Source: Paraclostridium sordellii (lineage in GTDB: Bacteria > Bacillota > Clostridia > Peptostreptococcales > Peptostreptococcaceae). From it: DNA of 64,000 nucleotides. Below, in pieces: positions 18,494 to 28,109 of this stretch (position 1 is the first letter of the stretch; the number at the start of each line of letters is the position of its first letter). Both the position numbers and the translations under genes were made by a program. The notes beneath the pieces were generated by a model that was not told the DNA's origin, did not search any database, and saw only the letters and a list, made by a program, of their open reading frames with translations. Location: positions 2,420,102 to 2,484,101 of the forward strand of contig NZ_LN679998.1 of NCBI RefSeq assembly GCF_000953675.1. Direction: 5' to 3'.

Positions 18494-19513
18494 CTAACTT
18501 GCCATAAGTCTTACAATATCTTTATATGTCACAAATAGCATAAATACCATTAATACTGCAAATCCTATAACATTTATCATACCCTCTTTGTTAGGATCAA
18601 TTTTCTTTCCACCTCTTAAAAATTCTATAAATAAGAAAAATAATCTTCCTCCATCTAAAGCAGGTATAGGAAGTAAATTTAAAACACCTAAGTTTAAACT
18701 AATTACTGCCGCTAAGTATAATACATTAATTATACCTGTCTTAGTCGCATCAGCTACTATACTTATAACGCCTATAGGTCCTGCTAGCGATTGATCTATT
18801 CCACCTGGTAAGTTTCCTGTTATTAACTGACCTAAGAATGTTATCATTCCAACTATCATGCTTATAGTTGTCTTTATAGCAGTTGTAAATGATCCTAAGA
18901 TATTTTTTTCATTTTTAGGATATATTCCAATTAAATACTTACCGTCTTTTGATTCTGGAGTAAGATTTACATTCTTTTCTTTTCCATCTCTTTCTAAAGT
19001 TATATTTAACTTTTTACCATTAGAATCTTGAATTTCTTTACTTAATTCATTCCAAGATTTAACATCCTTACCATTTATCTCGGTTATTGTATCTCCAGCT
19101 TGAATTCCAGCCCTTTGAGCTACACTATTATCTATAACAGATTTTAATTTTGTACTTGGAGTCCCAATATACATAAAAACCGGTATTAGTATTATAACCG
19201 TAAGTATTATATTAAAAAATGGACCTGCAAATAAAATACTTGCCCTTTGTAATATACTTTTATTTCCAAATGCCCTTGGATCATTAGAGTCGCTATCTTC
19301 CCCCTCCATAGCAACATATCCTCCAAGAGGTAAAAGTCTTATACTATATGTAGTTTCTCCTTTTTGAAACCCATATATCTTAGGTCCCATTCCTATAGCA
19401 AATTCATGGATTCTGACACCTGCCTTTTTTGCAAATAAAAAGTGTCCTAATTCATGAATAAACACTATTATTCCAAAAGCTAAAATAGCTACTAAAATAG
19501 TTAATATATTCAT
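18494..19513 (-). CDS. rseP: Intramembrane zinc metalloprotease RseP (site-2 protease)
   Basis: 339 residues. Zinc motif HELGH with H20/E21/H24 in the first TM helix, a PDZ domain (about 115-190: VAQRAGIQAGDTITEING), later TM helices and the second metal motif region LLPIPALDGGRLFF. It cleaves transmembrane anti-sigma factors or signal peptide remnants. It sits between dxr (12 nt) and ispG, the common arrangement in Firmicutes. Confidence 0.93.
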   Translation of the reverse strand: MNILTILVAILAFGIIVFIHELGHFLFAKKAGVRIHEFAIGMGPKIYGFQKGETTYSIRLLPLGGYVAMEGEDSDSNDPRAFGNKSILQRASILFAGPFFNIILTVIILIPVFMYIGTPSTKLKSVIDNSVAQRAGIQAGDTITEINGKDVKSWNELSKEIQDSNGKKLNITLERDGKEKNVNLTPESKDGKYLIGIYPKNEKNILGSFTTAIKTTISMIVGMITFLGQLITGNLPGGIDQSLAGPIGVISIVADATKTGIINVLYLAAVISLNLGVLNLLPIPALDGGRLFFLFIEFLRGGKKIDPNKEGMINVIGFAVLMVFMLFVTYKDIVRLMAS

Positions 19514-19525
19514 TTATTCACCACC

Positions 19526-20677
19526 CTATTTAATACATTTTTTTACAAAATCTCTACTCCATTTATCTATGTGTAATATTTCTTCTAGTGTAGGTTTTTT
19601 TATACTATCATGTGCTTCTAAAGTTTTTTCTATATAATATGGTATGTCATAAAACTTTATTTTATCTTCTAAAAATTCATTAACTAAAACTTCATTAGCT
19701 GCATTTAAAACTGCTGAGTATGTTCCTCCTAATTTTAAACTTTCATATGCTAATTGTAAACATGGGAAAGTTTGTAAATCTGGCTTTTCAAAAGTTAAAC
19801 CATTTAGCTTTGAAAAATCCAATCTTTCAAAATCATTAAGTAATCTATTAGGGTATGTTAAAGCATACTGAATAGGTAACTTCATATCCGGACATCCCAT
19901 TTGAGCTATTATAGAACTGTCCACAAACTGTACCATAGAATGTATTATACTTTGTGGGTGAACTACTACATCAATTTTTTCTGCATCTACATCAAATAGC
20001 CACTTAGCCTCTATAACTTCTAATCCTTTATTCATAAGTGTAGAAGAATCTATACTTATCTTTCTTCCCATACTCCAATTTGGGTGTTTTAAAGCTTCAT
20101 TTTTAGTTACACTTAATAATTCTTCTTTTGTTTTTCCTCTAAACGGACCTCCTGATGCTGTTAATATTATACTATCAATTTCTTTTTTATTTTCACCATT
20201 TAAACATTGGAATATAGCACTGTGTTCACTATCAACAGGTAATATATCTACATTTCTTTTTCTAGCTTCTTCCATTACCAGTTGTCCAGCTGTAACTAAA
20301 GTTTCTTTATTAGCAAGTGCAATAGTTTTTCCCTTCTTTATAGCTTCTAAAGTTGGAACTAAACCTATCATTCCTACTATAGCAGTTAAAAGTACATCTA
20401 TTTCATCTAATGAAGATATAGTGATTAATCCATCCATACCGCTTAATACTTCTATTTTTATATCTCTTGGTATAATTTCCTTTAATTGTTTAGCGCTATT
20501 TTCATTATATACCGCAACATATTTAGGTTTAAACTCTTTTATTTGCTCTAGTAATAAGTTTATACTACTATTTGCAGATATTGCTACAACTTCAAATTTA
20601 TCTCTATTTTTTCTTACTACATCTAATGTTTGTGTCCCTATAGAACCTGTTGATCCCAATATTGATATTTTTTTCAT
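19526..20677 (-). CDS. dxr: 1-deoxy-D-xylulose 5-phosphate reductoisomerase
   Basis: 383 residues, normal length. NADPH-binding [17 protein letters not shown] at the N-terminus; the substrate/metal region [12 protein letters not shown]; conserved [31 protein letters not shown] and [11 protein letters not shown]. It makes MEP from DXP, committing carbon to isoprenoids, which are needed for the undecaprenyl carrier made by the nearby uppS product. Confidence 0.95.
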   Translation of the reverse strand: MKKISILGSTGSIGTQTLDVVRKNRDKFEVVAISANSSINLLLEQIKEFKPKYVAVYNENSAKQLKEIIPRDIKIEVLSGMDGLITISSLDEIDVLLTAIVGMIGLVPTLEAIKKGKTIALANKETLVTAGQLVMEEARKRNVDILPVDSEHSAIFQCLNGENKKEIDSIILTASGGPFRGKTKEELLSVTKNEALKHPNWSMGRKISIDSSTLMNKGLEVIEAKWLFDVDAEKIDVVVHPQSIIHSMVQFVDSSIIAQMGCPDMKLPIQYALTYPNRLLNDFERLDFSKLNGLTFEKPDLQTFPCLQLAYESLKLGGTYSAVLNAANEVLVNEFLEDKIKFYDIPYYIEKTLEAHDSIKKPTLEEILHIDKWSRDFVKKCIK

Positions 20678-20720
20678 TACTATTAATTCCTTTCCAAAAA
20701 TCTATATATTATACAATTAA

Positions 20721-20742
20721 AGCTTCAGATATCCCTGAAGCT
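20721..20742. repeat. Small hairpin over the cdsA stop codon
   Basis: AGCTTCAG (20721-20728) pairs with CTGAAGCT (20735-20742) with a 6-nt loop. The cdsA stop codon lies in the stem. The T-content after it is weak, so it may attenuate rather than end transcription into dxr. Confidence 0.5.
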
Positions 20743-21517
20743 AAATAAATATATATATTGCATAATAAACAAATGGTGCTACTAGTATAACACTATCAAA
20801 TCTATCTAATATACCACCATGTCCTGGTATTAATTTTCCATAATCTTTAATTCCAACGTATCTTTTTATGGCTGATGCAAATAAATCTCCAAGTTGTGCA
20901 ACAACACTTCCAATACTTCCAACTAAAATCATATGAGCAATTCCTAAATTGAATACATACCCAAATGCTACACAACAAATTGTAGAACCTAAAATTCCTC
21001 CGATGCTGCCTTCTATTGTTTTCTTAGGACTTATACTAGGTATTAATTTATGTCTTCCAAACAAATATCCACTAAAATATGCAAATGTATCTGTCATAAA
21101 AGATACTATGAATATTAGCCATACATAAATATTTCCTAAGTCAAAATTGTTAATGGTTAAAACTATAAAATCTAAAAATATCGGTATATAAAACATACCT
21201 ATAAATGTTATAGAAAAATCTAAAATATTTTTCTTATTAGTTAACATATAAATTATTCCTATTAAGAATAACGTAAACACAAGTATATATGTATATTCAC
21301 TATTTAAATTTAAAACATGTCTCATAGATAAGTATATGGCAAATACATATCCTAAAATACTGATAGGTTGTATACTTTTACTTTTAAATGCCTTATAAAA
21401 CTCATCTAATGCAATAATTCCTATAATAGCTTCTGCTATGTATAAAGGCAATCCTCCATATATTACGAAAAGTAATAATGGAATTAAGGCTAACGCAGCA
21501 ATGATTCTTACAACCAT
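20741..21517 (-). CDS. cdsA: Phosphatidate cytidylyltransferase CdsA
   Basis: 258 residues, multi-TM. The C-terminal signature region is clear: SFMTDTFAYFSGYLFGRHKL, SPKKTIEGSIGGILG, and GDLFASAIKRYVGIKDYGKLIPGHGGILDRFDS. It makes CDP-diacylglycerol for phospholipid synthesis. It lies 12 nt after uppS. Confidence 0.95.
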   Translation of the reverse strand: MVVRIIAALALIPLLLFVIYGGLPLYIAEAIIGIIALDEFYKAFKSKSIQPISILGYVFAIYLSMRHVLNLNSEYTYILVFTLFLIGIIYMLTNKKNILDFSITFIGMFYIPIFLDFIVLTINNFDLGNIYVWLIFIVSFMTDTFAYFSGYLFGRHKLIPSISPKKTIEGSIGGILGSTICCVAFGYVFNLGIAHMILVGSIGSVVAQLGDLFASAIKRYVGIKDYGKLIPGHGGILDRFDSVILVAPFVYYAIYIFI

Positions 21518-21529
21518 AAAATAATCTCC

Positions 21530-22264
21530 TTACTTAAGTCCACCAAACCTTCTATCTCTATTTTGATATGTATATATAGCTTTTCTCAATTCATTTGAGT
21601 TAAAATCAGGCCAATATACATCAGTGAAATAAAACTCTGAATATGCAATTTCCCATAATAAGAAGTTACTTATTCTTTGTTCTCCACTAGTTCTAATAAT
21701 TAAATCTGGGTCTGGTATCGACTTTGTACTTAAATATTTTGATATAGTGTCTTCATTTATATCTTCTATATCTATTTTACCACTTTTACATTTTTTTACT
21801 ATATCTATAACTGCATTTTTTATATCATTTCTGCTTCCATAATTTAAAGCTATATTTAAGTTTAGTCCAGTATTATCTTTAGTTATATCAATTGCATCTT
21901 TTATAGCTTCCATAGATTTACTTGGTAATACATCTATGTCTCCTATAGTTGTTATTTTTACATTATTTTCATGTAATTCTTTTAATTCTTTCTTTAAATA
22001 TGTATATAGTAAATTCATTAAAGCATCTACTTCTAATTTTGGTCTTTTCCAATTTTCTGTTGAAAAAGCATATAAAGTTAAGTGTTTTACTCTTAATGCA
22101 GAGCACTCTTTTGTTACTGCTCTTATAGCCTCAACACCAGCCTTATGCCCAACTGTTCTTGGAAGTAGTCTCTCTTTTGCCCATCTACCATTTCCGTCCA
22201 TGATTATCGCTATATGAGTAGGTACATTAATTAAGTTTATGTCATATTTATTCTTTTTATTCAT
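21530..22264 (-). CDS. uppS: Undecaprenyl diphosphate synthase UppS
   Basis: 244 residues. Signature IAIIMDGNGRWAKERLLPRTVGHKAGVEA, LTLYAFSTENWKRP, and C-terminal PDLIIRTSGEQRISNFLLWEIAYSEFYFTDVYWPDF. It condenses IPP units into the C55 carrier for peptidoglycan. GGGAGG lies upstream of ATG 22264. Confidence 0.96.
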   Translation of the reverse strand: MNKKNKYDINLINVPTHIAIIMDGNGRWAKERLLPRTVGHKAGVEAIRAVTKECSALRVKHLTLYAFSTENWKRPKLEVDALMNLLYTYLKKELKELHENNVKITTIGDIDVLPSKSMEAIKDAIDITKDNTGLNLNIALNYGSRNDIKNAVIDIVKKCKSGKIDIEDINEDTISKYLSTKSIPDPDLIIRTSGEQRISNFLLWEIAYSEFYFTDVYWPDFNSNELRKAIYTYQNRDRRFGGLK

Positions 22265-22287
22265 AAACTACCTCCCAATAAAATTTT

Positions 22288-22311
22288 CTGACTCCTATTT
22301 TAAGGAGTCAG
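22288..22311. repeat. Hairpin enclosing the stop codon of the 67-aa gene
   Basis: CTGACTCCT (22288-22296) pairs with AGGAGTCAG (22303-22311); the TAG stop lies at the stem-loop edge. It is followed leftwards by AAAATTTTATT, a weak U-tract, so it is at most a partial terminator before uppS. Confidence 0.5.
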
Positions 22312-22498
22312 CAAAGTATGTTTGTATTATCTCTACACAATTTTCAACTTCAGAAATCTTAATTACTCTAGGTATTATTAATTTCTCTGTATCTTTATAT
22401 CCCTTTATTGTCTTTATTGTATAGTTCTTATTTTCTTTTTCAAAGAAGTTTGCTACCTCATCTGTATGAAGTCCTAATAAATTATAATATTTTTTCAA
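22295..22498 (-). CDS. Small conserved-context protein, unknown function
   Basis: 67 residues: MKKYYNLLGLHTDEVANFF, then IKTIKGYKDTEKLIIPRVIKISEVENCVEIIQTYF. No family recognised. It is soluble, with mixed alpha/beta character. It sits between frr (2 nt after its stop) and uppS in an otherwise universally conserved operon, so it is certainly co-transcribed; a role linked to translation or envelope synthesis is only a guess. A ribosome binding site is not obvious inside the frr 3' end, implying translational coupling. Confidence 0.7.
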   Translation of the reverse strand: MKKYYNLLGLHTDEVANFFEKENKNYTIKTIKGYKDTEKLIIPRVIKISEVENCVEIIQTYFADSLK

Positions 22499-22500
22499 TA

Positions 22501-23058
22501 CTATACCGCCATTATATCTTGTTCTTTAGCTTTTAGTAAACTATCTACTTCTTTTATAAATTTATCAGTTATTTTTTGAACTTCATCTTGAGATTTCTTT
22601 AAATCATCTTCAGTTATTTCGCCTTCTTTTTCCATTTTCTTAAGTTTATCATTAGCATCTCTTCTTTCATTTCTTAATCTAACTTTAAACTCTTCAGCAA
22701 CTTTACCAGCTTGTTTAGCTAACTCTTTTCTTCTTTCTTCTGTTAAAGCTGGTACTGATATTCTTATAACTTGACCATCATTTGTTGGATTTAGTCCTAA
22801 GTCAGAATTTCTTATAGCTTTTTCTATCTCAGCCATAGCTGTTTTATCCCAAGGGTTTATCATTAAAGTTCTTGGTTCTGGAACTGATATAGCACCTACT
22901 TGATTTACAGGAGTAGGTGTTCCGTAATAATCAACTCTTACTTTATCTAACATTTGAGCATTAGCTCTACCTGCTCTTATAGTTGTAAATTCTTTTTTAA
23001 GAGCTTCTATTGTTTTATTCATTTTTTCATCTAATTGTTTCTTTACTTGTGCACTCAT
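22501..23058 (-). CDS. frr: Ribosome recycling factor
   Basis: 185 residues, normal length. Conserved EFTTIRAGRANAQMLDKVRVDYYGTPTPVNQVG, PEPRTLMINPWDK, and the C-terminal coiled helix RRDANDKLKKMEKEGEITEDD. It splits post-termination ribosomes with EF-G. It is 23 nt after pyrH with a GGAGG site. Confidence 0.97.
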   Translation of the reverse strand: MSAQVKKQLDEKMNKTIEALKKEFTTIRAGRANAQMLDKVRVDYYGTPTPVNQVGAISVPEPRTLMINPWDKTAMAEIEKAIRNSDLGLNPTNDGQVIRISVPALTEERRKELAKQAGKVAEEFKVRLRNERRDANDKLKKMEKEGEITEDDLKKSQDEVQKITDKFIKEVDSLLKAKEQDIMAV

Positions 23059-23081
23059 TTTTATTCCTCCTTAATAATCTA

Positions 23082-23786
23082 TTATTTTACAGTAGTACCT
23101 ATATTTTCACCCATAACTGCTTTTATTATATTCTCTGTTGAAAGTTCAAATACCTTTATTGGTATATTGTTATCCATACATAAAGATGTAGCAGTTGAGT
23201 CCATAACTTTTAATTCTTTTTGTAATACATCTATATAACTAAGTTCTGTAAATTTCTTAGCATCAGCATGTACTTTTGGATCTTTATCATATACTGCATC
23301 TACATTTTTAGCTAGTAATATAACTTCAGACTCCATTTCCGCAGCACGAAGAGCTGCTGCTGTGTCAGTCGAGAAGTAAGGATTTCCTGTTCCTGCTCCA
23401 AATATAACAACCCTAGACTTTTCTAAATGTCTAACTGCCTTTCTTCTTATATAAGGTTCTGCTATTTGTCTCATTTCTATAGCAGTTTGAACTCTTGTTA
23501 ATACCCCTATATTTTCAAGAGCATCTTGTAGTGCCATAGCATTCATAACTGTAGCTAGCATACCTATATAATCAGCAGTAGTTCTATCCATTCCTTCAGA
23601 TGTTCTTCCTCTCCAGAAGTTTCCTCCTCCGACAACTACAGCTACTTCAACACCAATTTCTTGTATTTGCTTTATAGCTTTTGCTATGTCATTTACAACT
23701 TCGTTATTTATACCGAATCCTTTATCTCCAGATAATGCTTCTCCACTTAATTTAAGTAATACTCTTTTGTACATGGGCTTTGTCAT
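23082..23786 (-). CDS. pyrH: UMP kinase
   Basis: 234 residues. N-terminal [63 protein letters not shown] and [15 protein letters not shown], all hallmarks of the bacterial amino-acid-kinase-fold UMP kinase. It makes UDP. It lies between tsf, across a terminator-like hairpin, and frr. Confidence 0.97.
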   Translation of the reverse strand: MTKPMYKRVLLKLSGEALSGDKGFGINNEVVNDIAKAIKQIQEIGVEVAVVVGGGNFWRGRTSEGMDRTTADYIGMLATVMNAMALQDALENIGVLTRVQTAIEMRQIAEPYIRRKAVRHLEKSRVVIFGAGTGNPYFSTDTAAALRAAEMESEVILLAKNVDAVYDKDPKVHADAKKFTELSYIDVLQKELKVMDSTATSLCMDNNIPIKVFELSTENIIKAVMGENIGTTVK

Positions 23787-23818
23787 TTGAAATCCTCCTT
23801 AGTTAGTTAACTTTTTAA

Positions 23819-23846
23819 AAAAGAGAACACCGAAGTGTTCTCTTTT
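23819..23846 (-). terminator. Hairpin with UUCG tetraloop between tsf and pyrH
   Basis: Perfect 12-bp stem 23819-23830 / 23835-23846. On the transcribed strand the loop is C(UUCG)G, an extra-stable tetraloop, followed by a U-run. It is probably a partial terminator that lowers expression of pyrH and later genes relative to rpsB-tsf. Confidence 0.8.
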
Positions 23847-23852
23847 GGTTAA

Positions 23853-24758
23853 TTACTTAAGTTGCTTAGCAACCTCTTCAGCAAAGTTTTCTTCTTTCTT
23901 TTCTATACCTTCTCCAACTTCGAATCTTACGACTCTAGCAACTTTTATGTCAGAACCTACTTTTTTAGCAACGTCTGCAACTAATTGCTTTATAGTTAAG
24001 TCTGGGTTTTTAACGAAAGCTTGCTCAACTAAACAAACTTCTTTTAATTGTTTATCTAATCTTCCCTTTATCATCTTCTCAACTATGTTAGCTGGTTTTC
24101 CTTCATTTAAAGCTTGTTGAGTTAATATTTCAGTTTCATGAGCTATGTACTCTGGATCTACATCGTCTTTAGAAACATATTTAGGATTCATAGCTGCAAC
24201 TTGCATAGCTATATCTCTTCCCATTGCTAAAACTTCAGCATCTCTAGCTTCTGTTTCTAATTCAACTAATACACCTATTTTTCCACCACCGTGTATGTAT
24301 CCAGCAACTTGTCCATTAGTAGATATTTTAGCAAATCTTCTTATATCTAACTTTTCTCCTATAGTAGCTATTCTGTTATTTAATACTTCTGATAAAACTC
24401 CTTCTCTATGAGCTTCAGTTAATAATCCAGCTACATCTTCCTTTTCAGTAGCTAAAGCCATTTCAGCTACGTCCTTAACGAAAGTTTTGAAATCTTCGTT
24501 TTTAGCAACGAAATCTGTTTCTGAGTTTATTTCAACTATAGTTCCAACAGTGTTGTCGTTGTTTATCTCTATAGCAACTAATCCTTCAGCAGCTATTCTA
24601 TCAGATTTTTTAGCAGCTTTAGATAATCCTTTTTCTCTTAATAAATCTATAGCTCTTTCCATGTCTCCTTCAGCTTCTTGTAAAGCTTTTTTACAGTCCA
24701 TCATTCCGGCACCTGTAGTTTCTCTTAACTCTTTAACCATTTGTGCAGTTATAGCCAT
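23853..24758 (-). CDS. tsf: Elongation factor Ts
   Basis: 301 residues. N-terminal UBA-like segment MVKELRETTGAGMMDCKKALQEAEGD, the TDFVAKNEDFKTFV motif contacting EF-Tu, and the dimerisation core. It exchanges GDP on EF-Tu. It is translated after rpsB, with a hairpin between. Confidence 0.97.
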   Translation of the reverse strand: MAITAQMVKELRETTGAGMMDCKKALQEAEGDMERAIDLLREKGLSKAAKKSDRIAAEGLVAIEINNDNTVGTIVEINSETDFVAKNEDFKTFVKDVAEMALATEKEDVAGLLTEAHREGVLSEVLNNRIATIGEKLDIRRFAKISTNGQVAGYIHGGGKIGVLVELETEARDAEVLAMGRDIAMQVAAMNPKYVSKDDVDPEYIAHETEILTQQALNEGKPANIVEKMIKGRLDKQLKEVCLVEQAFVKNPDLTIKQLVADVAKKVGSDIKVARVVRFEVGEGIEKKEENFAEEVAKQLK

Positions 24759-24781
24759 TGGTAATCCCTCCTATATATTAC

Positions 24782-24811
24782 TAATGGTAAGGGTATACCC
24801 CCTTACCATTA
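24782..24811. repeat. Hairpin between rpsB and tsf
   Basis: 12-bp perfect stem 24782-24793 / 24800-24811 with a 6-nt loop, placed 10 nt past the rpsB stop and about 25 nt before the tsf ribosome binding site. No strong U-run follows, so it looks like an attenuator or mRNA-stability hairpin. Confidence 0.6.
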
Positions 24812-24821
24812 ACTTATTTTA

Positions 24822-25544
24822 TTATTCTTGATCTTCTGTTACTTCTTCTTGATCATCAGCTATAGCTTGTCTACCTTCTATTATAGCAGTTGCCATAGCA
24901 CCAGTTATTAACTTAACAGCTCTTATAGCGTCATCGTTTCCTGGTATAGCAAAGTCTAATTGCTCAGGGTCACAGTTTGTATCAACTATACCTATTACTG
25001 GTATACCTAATCTGTGAGCTTCTTGTATAGCTATGTTTTCTTTTCTAGGATCTACTACGAATATAGCAGCTGGTAATTCAGGCATATCTTTTATACCGTT
25101 TAAGTATTTTTCTAATTTTTCTTTTTCAGCTCTTAATTTTATAACTTCTTTCTTAGGAAGAACGTTGAATACTCCTTCTTCTTCCATTTTTTCTAACTTT
25201 CTTAACTTGTCTATTCTAGTCTTTATAGTTTTGTGGTTTGTTAACATTCCACCTAACCATCTTTCATTAACGTAGAACATTCCACATCTTTCAGCTTCTT
25301 CTTTTATAGCTTCTTGAGCTTGTTTCTTAGTTCCTACGAATAATATTGGCTTTCCAGTTTCAGCTATTTCTTTAGTGAATCTATAAGCTTCTTCAACTTT
25401 TTTAACAGTTTTTTGTAAGTCTATTATATATATTCCATTTCTCTCTGTGAATATATATTGAGCCATCTTAGGGTTCCATCTTCTTGTTTGATGTCCGAAG
25501 TGAACACCAGCTTCTAATAATTGTTTCATTGATATTACTGACAT
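24822..25544 (-). CDS. rpsB: 30S ribosomal protein S2
   Basis: 240 residues. [26 protein letters not shown] at the N-terminus, [50 protein letters not shown] and [29 protein letters not shown]. It has the usual acidic C-terminal tail. It is first in the operon and preceded by a structured leader. Confidence 0.98.
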   Translation of the reverse strand: MSVISMKQLLEAGVHFGHQTRRWNPKMAQYIFTERNGIYIIDLQKTVKKVEEAYRFTKEIAETGKPILFVGTKKQAQEAIKEEAERCGMFYVNERWLGGMLTNHKTIKTRIDKLRKLEKMEEEGVFNVLPKKEVIKLRAEKEKLEKYLNGIKDMPELPAAIFVVDPRKENIAIQEAHRLGIPVIGIVDTNCDPEQLDFAIPGNDDAIRAVKLITGAMATAIIEGRQAIADDQEEVTEDQE

Positions 25545-25566
25545 TTTTACCTCCTGGTTTTACCTC

Positions 25567-25623
25567 CGACTTGATCATCTCCCTAAAAAACCATTTCGGC
25601 ACCTTTTAGGAATCACAAAGTCG
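25567..25623 (-). ncRNA. Structured rpsB leader (possible S2 autoregulatory element)
   Basis: Two nested stems on the transcribed strand: CGACTT near 25623 pairs with AAGTCG near 25567, and CCTAAAA near 25610 pairs with TTTTAGG near 25582. They leave asymmetric internal loops that include GATGATC. It lies between the promoter and the GGAGG of rpsB. Ribosomal protein leaders with this kind of fold bind the protein they encode; S2 binding here is inference. Confidence 0.55.
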
Positions 25624-25651
25624 TGCGTTATTTTATTTTTTTACCTTCGTT

Positions 25652-25680
25652 AGTATATCATAGGAAATTGTAAATTACAA
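25652..25680 (-). promoter_or_regulatory. SigA-type promoter of the rpsB operon
   Basis: On the minus strand TTGTAA (25680-25675), a 17-bp spacer, TATACT (25657-25652). The predicted start near 25645 gives a leader of about 100 nt before the rpsB ATG. Confidence 0.6.
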
Positions 25681-25783
25681 TATTTTTTATAAATTTTATA
25701 ACATTAATATATATACTAAATTATGTATTAATAAATTGATCTACTTAAATAATTATTTACAAATAAAAAACTATTTATTCATT

Positions 25784-25827
25784 ATAAAAACATATGAGAT
25801 AGAAATTTCTATCTCATATGTTTTTAT
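25784..25827. terminator. Terminator over the dacF-like stop, 22-bp arms, no loop
   Basis: Perfect palindrome 25784-25805 / 25806-25827 with A-run and T-run at its ends. It includes the stop codon of the carboxypeptidase gene (25824-25826). Confidence 0.85.
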
Positions 25828-27005
25828 TTTGCAAAAATCATTTTTATTTTAGTTATTAAAGAAGTATTATCCACATCATTTGCACTTATTATATCAATAC
25901 TTCCTAATATTTCACCATCATCAGTATAATATTTAATTACACCTACAACATCACCTTTTTTTACTGGATACTGAAGTTCTTTTAGTGTTACTTGTGTATT
26001 TATGTTTTCATTATTTTTTACTATTGTATATAATTCTTCTTTGGTTCTTAATTCTACCTCTAATTCACTTAATTGTTTTATATATTTTTTACCTATAAGT
26101 TGATTTTTATTTATAACTTTTTCAGTATAAAAATTCTCTTTTCCATATTTTAACATGTCTACAGCTGCTGATAACCTCTTGTTTTTATGATTGGCTCCTA
26201 ATGTAACTCCTATAACTCTATATTTTTTAATATCATTTTCTTTTTTTACATTCATAGAAAAAGATAAACAATATCCTGCATTTCCTGTATATCCAGTTTT
26301 AATACCATCAACATCAGGTATCATAGATAGTAGAGGATTAGTATTATTTTTTGAAAATCCTCTTTTTGAATTTGTATACAATTGCATGTCGGTTATAGCT
26401 GTAACTTGCTTTTCATAGTTATCAAACATATATTTTCCAAGTGTTGAAATATCTCTTGCTGTAGATATATTTTGTTTTGGCTGTGCCTTTGGATTTTGTA
26501 AATCATATATAGGTAATCCATGTGGATTAACGAAATTAGTATTACTCATCCCTATTTCTTTAGCTTTTTTATTCATAAGTTTTACAAATTCATCTACATC
26601 TTTTGATATATGATTTGCAATAGCTATGGCAGCGTCATTACCAGATACAATCATAAGTCCTTTCATAAGCTCAATCAATTCAACTTCTTCATTTTCTTTA
26701 AGGTGATAACTAGATCCTCGTACTGATGCTATCTTTTTAGTAATCTTTATTTTATCTTCAGGCTTTACCTGTTTATTTTCAATAGCTTCTATAGCTATTA
26801 AAAATGTCATCATTTTACTTAAACTAGCTAAGGGTCTTTTTTCATCTGGATTTTTTGAATATAAAACTCTATTGGTATCCTGATCTATAAGTATAGATGA
26901 TAAAGAATACTTATCTACTTCTTTTTCTGTAGCAAATACATTAAAAGGTACTATAAATGCTAAAATTAAAACTACGGATGTAACTTTTTTTAAGTTAAAT
27001 GTCAT
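25824..27005 (-). CDS. D-alanyl-D-alanine carboxypeptidase (PBP5/DacF type)
   Basis: 393 residues. Signal peptide (cleavage near VFATEKE), then the serine-peptidase S11 domain: S61-x-x-K64 (ASLSKMM), S121-G-N123 and K236-T-G238 (DGIKTGYTGNAG). A C-terminal PBP5-type beta domain (about 290-370) and a short terminal helix (TSLITKIKMIF) likely anchor it peripherally to the membrane. It trims pentapeptides in peptidoglycan. In Clostridia such genes serve vegetative growth or sporulation; which one cannot be told here. AAGGTGAGG precedes the ATG. Confidence 0.92.
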   Translation of the reverse strand: MTFNLKKVTSVVLILAFIVPFNVFATEKEVDKYSLSSILIDQDTNRVLYSKNPDEKRPLASLSKMMTFLIAIEAIENKQVKPEDKIKITKKIASVRGSSYHLKENEEVELIELMKGLMIVSGNDAAIAIANHISKDVDEFVKLMNKKAKEIGMSNTNFVNPHGLPIYDLQNPKAQPKQNISTARDISTLGKYMFDNYEKQVTAITDMQLYTNSKRGFSKNNTNPLLSMIPDVDGIKTGYTGNAGYCLSFSMNVKKENDIKKYRVIGVTLGANHKNKRLSAAVDMLKYGKENFYTEKVINKNQLIGKKYIKQLSELEVELRTKEELYTIVKNNENINTQVTLKELQYPVKKGDVVGVIKYYTDDGEILGSIDIISANDVDNTSLITKIKMIFAK

Positions 27006-27082
27006 TTCCTCACCTTCTTAAGTTAATAAGTATATATTAATTTTTAACTTATTAACTTAAATATATATCTAGTAATTATTTA

Positions 27083-28039
27083 CTATCTTGACATTTTTCT
27101 AAATAAAACAGATGCCCAAGAAGCTCCAATAGTAACACCTAAAAATACTTCTATACTTGCCAATAATTTTCCATAAACACTAGTCACTACTATATCTCCA
27201 TATCCAACAGTACTAAACGTAGCCATACTAAAATACCATACATCTATATACTTTTTGATAAAATTAAAAAAACTTTCATTTGAATTTGAATTTAATAGAT
27301 CAACTGTATTATTATTCTCTACACCTGTAATCATGTATAAAATTGCAAATATACTTACTATAAGAAAAGATATTAAAAATATATTTAAAGGCTTTTCTCC
27401 ATAACCAATTATATATCTTGATAAAACATCTACAAATTTTAAATTTATATATTCCATTGTATTGTTAAAATCACTTCTTTTTATGCATTTACCTCCATAA
27501 TACCTTTCCATGTAGTAATAGTGACTAACTTGTTCATAATCTCCAATAATACCGGCTTGATTTTTTGCAATTCTATAATTTATTTTTGCATTTTTATAAT
27601 TTTGTTTATCATACATAATATTTTTAATATTAACTTTGCAACATTGACTAAAAAGCATTCCATCTAATCTAGGCATATTTTCTACTTTGTCAAAAACTAT
27701 TTTTTGTCCTTTTATTTCTGATTTAACAAATATTTTATTCATGCATGTATTTTTATTAAATTTAGTATTTTTAAAAATACAATCTTCATTAAAAATACAT
27801 TTATTAAACGACACATCGCCATTAAATTCAGTACCTAAAAATACAGCATCTTTTTTAAATACACAATTATCAAATATGACATCTTTTAAAAAGATTAAAT
27901 TAGAAAAATCAATATTTTCATCAATATTAAACTTACCTATATTCTCATTATTGATAATAATAGATTCTTTAAATACTAATTTTTTCAAATGTTTATTTTT
28001 ATTGTTTTTATTTTCACTAGTATATTTTTTTATGCTCAT
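27083..28039 (-). CDS. Pentapeptide-repeat / two-TM potassium channel protein
   Basis: 318 residues. A Lys/Asn-rich start and pentapeptide-repeat-like strands (about 20-130: F.N..F...F.G..F pattern) lead to a helical linker (NAKINYRIAKNQAGIIGDYEQVSHYYYMERYY). TM1 (about 216-238), the pore loop with K+ filter TVGYGD (277-282) and TM2 (about 289-312) follow. It resembles COG1357-type proteins fused to an Ion_trans_2 pore. K+ conduction is inferred from the filter; the repeat domain may gate or tether the channel. It is followed (leftwards) by the carboxypeptidase and preceded by the kinase-like gene's terminator. Confidence 0.88.
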   Translation of the reverse strand: MSIKKYTSENKNNKNKHLKKLVFKESIIINNENIGKFNIDENIDFSNLIFLKDVIFDNCVFKKDAVFLGTEFNGDVSFNKCIFNEDCIFKNTKFNKNTCMNKIFVKSEIKGQKIVFDKVENMPRLDGMLFSQCCKVNIKNIMYDKQNYKNAKINYRIAKNQAGIIGDYEQVSHYYYMERYYGGKCIKRSDFNNTMEYINLKFVDVLSRYIIGYGEKPLNIFLISFLIVSIFAILYMITGVENNNTVDLLNSNSNESFFNFIKKYIDVWYFSMATFSTVGYGDIVVTSVYGKLLASIEVFLGVTIGASWASVLFRKMSR

Positions 28040-28109
28040 AGGTAAATTTTCCTCCTATTTAGCTTATAATATCTAGTTTTTAACATATAATTTTTTTTAT
28101 TCAAAAACA

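Noticed and set aside
27687-28076. 129-codon + strand frame opposite the channel gene
   Set aside because: Antisense to the pentapeptide-repeat region; composition reflects reversed AT-rich codons.
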